NCBI GenBank assembly: GCA_033782935.1
Contig: JAWQEG010002488.1
Location: 12,501 to 76,500, forward strand
DNA length: 64,000 nucleotides
Reading direction: 5' to 3'
Origin: Petrolisthes cinctipes
Taxonomy: Eukaryota; Arthropoda; Malacostraca; Decapoda; Porcellanidae
Shown here: positions 57,040 through 64,000 of the stretch, in pieces
Numbering within the stretch: the first letter of the stretch is position 1
Layout of the letters: each line of letters opens with the position of its first letter
The notes under the pieces: generated by a model
Told to the model about the DNA's origin: nothing
What the model saw: only the letters and a program-made list of their open reading frames with translations
The model's database searches: none
Program-made: the position numbers and the translations under genes

Positions 57040-60000
57040 TACATGCATAATTACACAATGCAACTTCTGGTCCTGGAGTGGCGGCGTCTACGCCGTGGGA
57101 CCACCCCCCAAAGCTCCCGAGGAAGGAAGCTATGGGGGCCAAACCGTCACAACATCCCCCCGCCCCCCACCAGGGGGCGCGAGTCCCTGGGAACGGCTTC
57201 GGTCACCCGGGCAATACCACACCCTCACACAACTACACATTTTTTCATCACCGAGGAATGATTCTCCGGCTGTCATTTCTCGGCTTCTCCTTCTAGCCGG
57301 AGACATTGAAAGCAATCCTGGACCCATAAACAAATACACATGTCCGACATGCTTTAAACCCATCACATCAAGTAGGCAGACAAAGGGTTCAGTTCAATGC
57401 AACTCTTGCAAGAACTGGACCCACTTATCATGTACAACATTAGCATCCATGAAACACTACACAAACACATGGACCTGTTCCACATGTCCCTCACCTCTTC
57501 CATCACTCCCACCTCCACCACCCTCTCCATCACTCCCACCTCCATCACCCTTACCAACACCCACACCTCCATCACCCTTACCAACATTCCCACCTCCATC
57601 ACCCTTACTTCCAACTCCAACAACACCTCCACCTCCTTCCCCCCCACACTCTCCTCTCCCCCGTGCAGCAACACCTAACACACACCGCACACACAACATT
57701 AACATACTTCAACTAAACATAGATGGCATAAACACCAAAAAACAAGAACTCACAGACTTCATCATACAACACAATATACACATTGCCATCTTACAAGAAA
57801 CAAAACTACGCAACACAAACAAAACACCTACATTCACCAATTTCACCACCATCAGACAGGACTGGGCCAACGGCAATGGCGGTGGACTCATCACCCTAGT
57901 CCATAAATCCCTTAATTATATAGTAACCAGTGCGGAACTCAAATCCCTCCTCCCCCACCACGACACCACCACAGAAATTCAAAGCATCAAAGTCCGCACT
58001 GGTAAATCATCCAATATTACAATAGTTAATTTATACATCCCCCCCAAACCAGCCCAAAAGTTCCCCAAAACTTCTCCCCCCAGCTCCATCTGATCACCAA
58101 CCAACCTGACCTCATCCTGGGTGGTGATTTCAATGCCAAGACGTCGGCCTGGTACGTCAACAACCCCGACACAGACAAAGGGCTTGAAATCCTTGCACAA
58201 ACTGACAACCTCATCTCATTAAACAACCCACATCAATCTCATATCCCTCACAAAGCCCTCTTCCAACCATCCTCTCCCGACATATCCTTTTGCTCTCCCA
58301 ACCTCGCCCCCAGAACATCATGGAGAGTGATCAGAACCCTCGGCTCTAACCACCTTCCAATCATAATCACCACTAAAACAAGAATCACCCCAGTTGGCCA
58401 CAGACACACATACACAAATTACAAAAGTGCCAACTGGGAAGCCTTCACTATGGAAACAGAACAACACTTCGAAACACTGAACAGTACACCCATCACAAAC
58501 ATCAGCACAGCTGTTCAAAAATTCAATACAATTATACAAAACGCAGACAAACAGCACATCCCTAGAGGTAACAGAAGAAAACACAACCCCAACTTTACAA
58601 CAGAAATTCAAGACCTCATCAAACAACGTGACACACTTAAACACACATCCCCAACTCCTCTTACACAACACACAATAAGCCAAATACAAGCACTAAATAC
58701 ACAAATAAACAACAAAATTAAAGAACAAAAAACACTTAACTGGCAAAGTTTTGTCAACACACTCAACCACACAACCAACACCAGCAAACTCTACAAAACA
58801 CTAAACAGCATCACACTGTCCAACAGGAACACTACACAATCACATGCAGCCATCACAACAACAGACACTATACCCTCTAACAAACAACAAGCAAACACAT
58901 TCATCCAACATTTTTCGCACGTCAGCCACCTTCACCCTCATCCTGAAGACAGACGAGTCATTAGACATAAGAGACGTTTCCCCACTGACCCAGACTATAC
59001 ACCATTCACAAATCATCAGACAAATCACATCATTCACAACATAAAACACTCACCTGCCTGTGGTCCAGGCAACATCAGTAACATACACCTTAAACACCTT
59101 GGACCACAAGGCATACAAGCACTCACTAACATAGCAAACTACAGCTACTCACACAACACATTACCCAACATCTGGAAACATGGAAACATCATCACCATCC
59201 CCAAACCAAATAAAGACCCCACACTACCCTCATCACACTGTCCCATCACCCTCCTTTGTACCCCCTCCAAAATCACTGAGCGCCTCATCATTAAACTAAT
59301 CACACCACACATCCCCCTTGCATCTTCACAACATGGCTTCAGACCGCTACACTCAACAAACACCCTTCTTACAGACAAAGAATTTTTGATGGCATCAACT
59401 CAGATAGACACCCACACAGAACACTCTTATTTACATTGGACATTAGTAAAGCATTTGAGGCCATCCCCTGCCACAACCTCACAAACATAATATACAACAC
59501 AAACATGCATAATAATACCAAAAGATGGCTGGCCAGCTTCTTGGGAGGAAGAGTAGCCCATGTTACATTTGCTGGTCAGTCATCTTACATTAAAAATTTC
59601 ACCAATAGTGTCCCCCAAGGTTCTGTACTCTCACCCCCCCTTTTCAACCTATACATGCACGACATACCAACACCCCAGGCACCACAAATACACATAGCCT
59701 CCTACGCAGATGACATAACACTCACATGTACACACAGAAACGCAGACACAGCCACTCTCATCCTCCAACCCTACCTCAACACACTTAATGCCTGGTTCAC
59801 CACAAACAGACTTAAAATAGCACCCACCAAGTCAACTGTCACCCTTCTCACCAACTGGAACACAGAACACCGCTACACACCACACCTCACCATAAACAAC
59901 ACACACACACACACACACACACAAAATACTTGGCATTAACATACAATACATCCATGACATTCAAACAACATATTACGGCCATCAAAAACAAATGCATGCA

Positions 60001-60357
60001 AAGACTTAAAGCCCTCAGATCACTTGCCAGCACAACATTCGGACACAACAAAGAAGCCACAACCACAGTATACAAACAATATATTCGATCAGTGATGGAT
60101 TATGCAAACCCTGCCTGAGCTTCAAACCTCACTGAGACTCATCACAACACCCTTCAAACCATACAGAACAGAGCCCTAAAGATAATCACAGGCTGCACAT
60201 CTACCACACCTACAGACCACCTACACTATGAAACCAAAATCCTCAAAATCAAGGATCATCTTGACATGAGAGGCACACAAACACTTGCTGCAGCCTCCAC
60301 AAACCCACACCATCCACTACACTACATGGCACAACACCCACATATGCCAAGGAACAC
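57040..60357 (+). mobile_element. LINE family D with 2A-like motif, 3' truncated
   Basis: Order: proline-rich start, LLLLAGDIESNPGP (2A-like; DIESNPGP at 57302-57325), PHD-like finger (CPTCFKP, CNSCKNWTHLSC, WTCSTC), proline linker, endonuclease (LQLNIDGINTKKQEL, LQETKLRN, GGDFNAKTSAW, GSNHLPIII), then RT (FGFRPLHST-like HGFRPLHSTN, SVPQGSVLSPPLFN, YADDITL 59703-59723). Frameshifts near 58060 and 59430, stops near 59935 and 60118. It is cut at about 60357 by a small hAT-like MITE and M5 sequence. The fragment at 22811-23622 is the missing end. Jockey/CR1 side of the LINE tree, clade not fixed. Confidence 0.85.
57302..57325 (+). other. 2A-like ribosome-skipping motif DIESNPGP
   Basis: GAC ATT GAA AGC AAT CCT GGA CCC reads DIESNPGP, matching the D(V/I)ExNPGP 2A consensus, preceded by LLLLAG. 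It is in the same frame as the following PHD-like finger. 2A motifs make ribosomes release before the last Pro; they are known from some non-LTR elements. Confidence 0.8.
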
Positions 60358-60360
60358 AAG

Positions 60361-60433
60361 CGGTAAGCCCGTCGACAGGCAAACAGCTCGCTTGTGTTCG
60401 CGAGCACTGCTCAATCGTGTGGACGGGCCTTTA
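60361..60433. mobile_element. tiny hairpin MITE, hAT-like ends
   Basis: gtaagcccgtcgacaggcaa at the left, tgtggacgggcctttag at the right, with an inner cgcttgtgttcgcgagc hairpin. Inverted ends are imperfect. Confidence 0.45.
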
Positions 60434-60835
60434 GAGAGGGAGGGAGAGATTATGTGTGTGTGTGTTTGGAGGCTTCTGATTCCTCCTGACTATGCCGCCA
60501 AACAACAAGCTTCTTCTGTATAGTTGGTGTTTTGTGGTAATATGTGAAGGACTCATTTACAGTTACCATCAGATGACTGGAGGCCACCTCACTCACTAAC
60601 ATGCTGCTGTTGTATCTAGTATCATTGAAGTATATAAACTGGACCGAAATTCAGTCGTCTGCTCGGGTGAAACAAACCCAGTGTTAAGTTGTCAATATGA
60701 GGATTTAACTTTTCTGCAATGAATATCATGCAAAACAATCTTGTTGGTGTAGCAGGTAGTTGGCCTTGAGTCATCTGATGGTAACTGTACCTCCAATTTT
60801 CTGACTACAACACAGGATGCCTTAGTTCAAATTTG
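60434..60835. mobile_element. M5 MITE interrupted by a mariner-type MITE
   Basis: M5 starts at gtgtttggaggcttctgatt and its other half is split at actcattTA / TAcctccaattttctgac, at 60559 and 60788. Confidence 0.75.
60560..60787. mobile_element. mariner-type MITE (228 bp)
   Basis: Ends CAGTTACCATCAGATGAC and its complement, TA on both sides (60558-60559, 60788-60789). No coding capacity. Confidence 0.85.
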
Positions 60836-61275
60836 TACTGCACATAGACGTCCTCTACACTGGTAATATATCAATTATAATGAAACACACACTGTCTGCC
60901 TGTCTCAGTCAGTTTCACCAATTCAAGCAAAGCATACCATACATGAGATGTGTCTTAACACACACACACACACACACACAGTTTAAACCAAACCAGGCCA
61001 TGCTGCAGTGTGTTAAGGACCCTGCGATTGTGTATGAAAATTGGAGGCTTCTGATTCAACCTCACCATGCCACTAAACAAGCTCCTTCTATATAGTTAGT
61101 TGGTGTGTGTGTGTGCTAGAGAGGGAAGGAGGGAGAGCTAATGTGTGTGTGTTTGGAGGCTTCTGATTCAACCTCACCATGCCACAAAACAAGCTCCTTC
61201 CATGTAGTTGGTGTTCCATGGCAATATTTGAAGGACTCATTTATCTCCAATATTCTGACTACATTACAGGGTGCA
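60836..61275. repeat. M5 MITE copies with CA/TG runs
   Basis: Two partial M5 units (gaggcttctgattcaacctc ... ccatgtagttggtg), a (CA)n at 60957 and (TG)n runs. Confidence 0.6.
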
Positions 61276-61750
61276 ATAAACCCAGGTATAAATATCCGGT
61301 TCTAAGACTGAATGTCGCTGGGACTCTGCTTTGTGGACCCTGTGTTGACAAGTGCTCATTCAATTTAGAGACCAGAGAAGGACAACAAAGAATCAGTGTT
61401 GGTGGTTCCTTGGTGTGAACTACTTGTCCCTTCACTCTGGACTTACCATGCCTTTCTTCCTCCCAATCTTTGTTCACTGTGAACCCTTCTCACCTCATTT
61501 GAAGTTTCAAAGCATCCATAATGTTGGCACTTCAAACTTGTCATACCATCTTTCCTTCCTGTCAACCTGGTGACCTGTAAGTCAGGACAGACTCATCAAC
61601 ATGGAACAAAACACACATAGAGCCACAGCTGCCTTTGTCAGCATATCCAGAACCTGGTGTCTCATCATGTGAAGAGCTAAGTGGCCAGTATCCTCCTCCT
61701 CCTTATCACAAGCATAGCTTTTTAGTAGTTTTGCTGCTGCTGAAATTGCA

Positions 61751-62090
61751 GGCTGCTTTTTTCACTTGGGACAGTCTGCATGGAGGCACATACAAAGTTT
61801 AGGACTCAGTGTACAATACAAGGAACAGCCCTACCTTTGCCTTACGAGTGAGTAGATTGCTTGCCCTTGCTTTTGTGCTTCCTAGTGAAGTGCATCATTA
61901 CATGACACTAATTCTTGAACATGAAGCACCAAGAGATGATGGTTTCATGAAATTCATAAAATATTTCCAGGACACATACGTTGGACAGCGTGTGAGTGAT
62001 ACGCTAATAATTCCAGGACAGTTTTGGTATTTGTACTGGAATATGTATAACAGAGTGAAGCAACACCTCCCTCAGACAAACTATTCAATA
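61751..62090 (+). pseudogene. MULE transposase fragment
   Basis: Encodes GCFFHLGQSAWRHIQSLGLS, then after a stop LLALAFVLPSEVHHYMTL and GQFWYLYWNMYNRVKQHLPQ. The CFFH-x-QSxWRxIQxxGL and W..N...LPxTNN-type blocks are characteristic of the C-terminal half of Mutator-like transposases. It is broken by a stop near 61853 and ends in G-rich inserted sequence at 62092. Confidence 0.8.
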
Positions 62091-62300
62091 GGGGACAGGC
62101 TTGGGGGGGGTTGGGGGGTTGCGGGAGTAGGGGGACAGGCTTGGAAGGAGTATTAAGGGGGTGCGGGAGTAGGGGGACAGGCTTGGGGGGGGGTAGGGGG
62201 TGCGGGGACAGGTTTGGGGGATATCTATCACTTTGTTTTGGGTGGTAAATCTGGAGCAAATGATTCCTCCAAACTATTCCAGGCAACAGGACACCATTCT
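62088..62300. repeat. G-rich repeat inserted in the MULE, then M3 half
   Basis: ggggacaggcttgggggggg, ggttgcgggagtaggg and repeats to 62218, then tggtaaatctggagcaaatg ... ccaaactattccaggcaaca (M3). Confidence 0.75.
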
Positions 62301-62345
62301 ATTAAACACATTATGGAAGACTGTAATACACACAACCACTTCACA
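62297..62345 (+). repeat. LINE D 3' fragment
   Basis: cattctattaaacacattat and ggaagactgtaatacacaca correspond to the Cys/His C-terminus of LINE D. Confidence 0.6.
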
Positions 62346-63374
62346 AAGACACTCCCCAACCATCCACAACTACCAGTGTTTACTTTGAAGTATCACAAGG
62401 ATCAACAACACAGGTTGGCCATCACAAGAGACCACCATATGTTGGGTACCAAAGTTCCCCAAACGAAAAAAATATATCAGACTGTGAACAAGAGACTAAG
62501 AACGCTTGTAAATAAACTTGACAACAGTATTTTGGTAAACCTGCCATATTTATAAATATTAACAAAGGTTATATATAGCTTTCAGTACAGATTGATAATG
62601 TACTGTGTCCAGTGTATTGTACACCATTCAAAAATTTTAGTTTGTTAGTGCAATTTTTAGTCTTTCTTCAAATGCAATTTTAATTCATCAGAACTTGAAA
62701 TAAACAGTTGAAATTTTAACTTTCTCTTTTTATTTCAAACTATTTTTCTTTCCTTCTCTTTTTATTTCAAAGTTTCCAGCTGGTATAAATATACAAGTTT
62801 GAAGTGCCAACATTATTATAGATGCTTTGAAACTTCAGATGAGGTGAGAAGGGTTTTACAAAGGATTACAAAGGACATTCAAACAGCAACAGACCTACTG
62901 GTCCTTTCGAGGCTGCCTGAGTTTGCTATTCTATCTAACCTACAAGGGTAAGGAAAAGTATAGTATAGAAGAAGGCTCACAGTGAACAAAGGTTGGGAGG
63001 AAGAAAGGCATGGTAAGTCCAGAGTGAAGGTACAGGTAGTTCACAACAAGGAACAACCGACACCGATTCTGTGTTGTCCTCTGGTCTCTAAATTGAATGA
63101 GCACTTGTCAACACAGGGTCAACGATGCAGAGTCCCGGCGACATAGATTCCAGACACCAAATATCCATACAGTCCTTAACACATGCCATCATTGTCCTAC
63201 CATTAGATGTGTTGTTGTTGTTGGTAATTATCTCCAATATTCTGACTACATTACAGGGTGCCATAAACCCAGGTTTAAATATCAATACAGTCCTTAACAC
63301 ATTGTCCTACCATTAGATGTGTTGTTAGTAATTGTTGTATCAGTAACACCTGCAAAATAATAAATATTACACTT

Positions 63375-63579
63375 TAAGGGGATATCTAGCACTTTGTTTT
63401 GGGTGGTAAATCTGGAGCAAATGATTCCTCCAAACTATTCCAGGCAACAGGACACCATTCTATTAAACACATTATGGAAGACTAATACACACACAAACAT
63501 ACTCACCAACAACACAACATACACTCTGTGAGGGCACTGTGGGAAACCCCAGTTCAGGCCATGACCTTCCTCAGGAGCC
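63375..63579 (+). repeat. M3 half and LINE D 3' fragment
   Basis: aaggggatatctagcacttt to aggcaacaggac (M3), then ttctattaaacacattatgg ... ccatgaccttcctcaggagc of LINE D, broken at 63579. Confidence 0.7.
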
Positions 63580-63905
63580 AGGGTTGGCAAAAAAACACTT
63601 TTTTTTGTTAAAGCCCAACCCACCTGTTTTTTTCAAAAAAAATCCGGGGCAAAAGCGAGTTTTTTTCAAAATTTACTGTGGTGGATGCTTATGGATCAGA
63701 GAACAACAAAGAAAGGTACACTTCCAAGGGGTTTGTGTCAATATTTCAAGGACTTGTTAAACTGTTCTCCTAGTTCACCATCCATTGAGAGAATGTTTCA
63801 ACTTTTGGTCCTGTACTGTATGGTCAAAACTGAGAAGCAGGTTTGGGGTGGTGAAGGCCACAAAGCTTGTACAAATTTACAAACATTTGTGCCTGACAAT
63901 GAATG
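63579..63905 (+). mobile_element. hAT element remnant
   Basis: It begins CAGGGTTGGCAAAAAAAC, a typical hAT end, and carries, in an internally deleted form, the end of a hAT transposase: NCSPSSPSIERMFQLLV and VKTEKQVWGGEGHKACTNLQ, i.e. the SxxSxERxFS...K-R-N-x-L dimerisation region, with stop TGA at 63904-63906. Inserted in LINE D sequence. Confidence 0.65.
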
Positions 63906-64000
63906 ACAGAGATGAAGAAATGTAAATAACATTTCCTGAGATAGCTATTAGCTAAACTTAATTAAGAAACCAATATATCCAGTATAGCTATTTGTGGGGT

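Larger units (their letters stand above)
61283..63165 (+). mobile_element. MULE (Mutator-like element) remnant with long inverted ends
   Basis: 61283-61570 and 62785-63165 are inverted copies (both contain GACAAGTGCTCATTCAATTT or its complement, and cattcactctggacttacca-like stretches). Between them is a transposase piece. A segment just outside the left end (attctgactacattacaggg) also occurs just outside the right end at about 63238, so the flank is duplicated. Confidence 0.75.

Overview
The window looks like a slice of an arthropod nuclear genome, most likely a decapod crustacean. That is inference: the sequence shows GT-AG introns, an arthropod-type (TTAGG)n tract, very dense microsatellites and hairpin MITEs, and several crustacean-style LINEs. 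There are no bacterial operons, and no rRNA, free-standing tRNA or CRISPR.

Host gene (about 178-15650, + strand). The first 15 kb holds the 3' part of one gene for a colmedin-type protein: collagen Gly-X-Y exons, two Ig domains, a Cys-containing linker and a C-terminal olfactomedin domain, spread over at least 14 exons, with the 5' end outside the window. This copy appears broken. A 935-bp transposon with an 8-bp target duplication sits inside a collagen exon. A telomere-like CCTAA tract puts two in-frame stops in an Ig exon. One collagen exon and one olfactomedin exon do not keep frame, and one splice donor is out of phase by one base. Some of these could be G-run sequencing errors; the transposon and the CCTAA tract are not of that type.

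Nested transposons in its introns. The intron at 1353-5883 holds a Tc1/mariner-type element (1374-4808) whose transposase gene is itself split by a GT-AG intron. A 215-bp palindromic MITE sits in its left terminal repeat and an 819-bp TIR element inside its body.

16-64 kb is almost entirely repeats. There are four LINE families: A (16060-19643 with a tRNA-derived SINE inside it, and 45800-49125 on the minus strand); B (about 24830-29521, with an unusual zinc-finger ORF1); C (44040-45775 and 49545-51110, split by a family A copy); and D (57040-60357 plus 3' fragments, carrying a 2A-like DIESNPGP motif before a PHD-like finger). DNA transposons include a PIF/Harbinger-like element (52781-55285), a MULE remnant with long inverted repeats (61283-63165), a hAT remnant (63579-63905) and dozens of hairpin MITEs. 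The MITEs fall into about five families, several of them TTAA-ended and sharing a GATTCCTCC core. Satellites include a 51-bp array split by a MITE (37469-39215), a 72-bp array (39990-41215), a 69-bp array grown from a MITE end (56300-56925), a 40-bp array in a LINE tail (21955-22565) and TG-rich arrays flanking LINE C.

Apart from the colmedin gene, I found no convincing host gene; two weak candidate exons are listed at low confidence.
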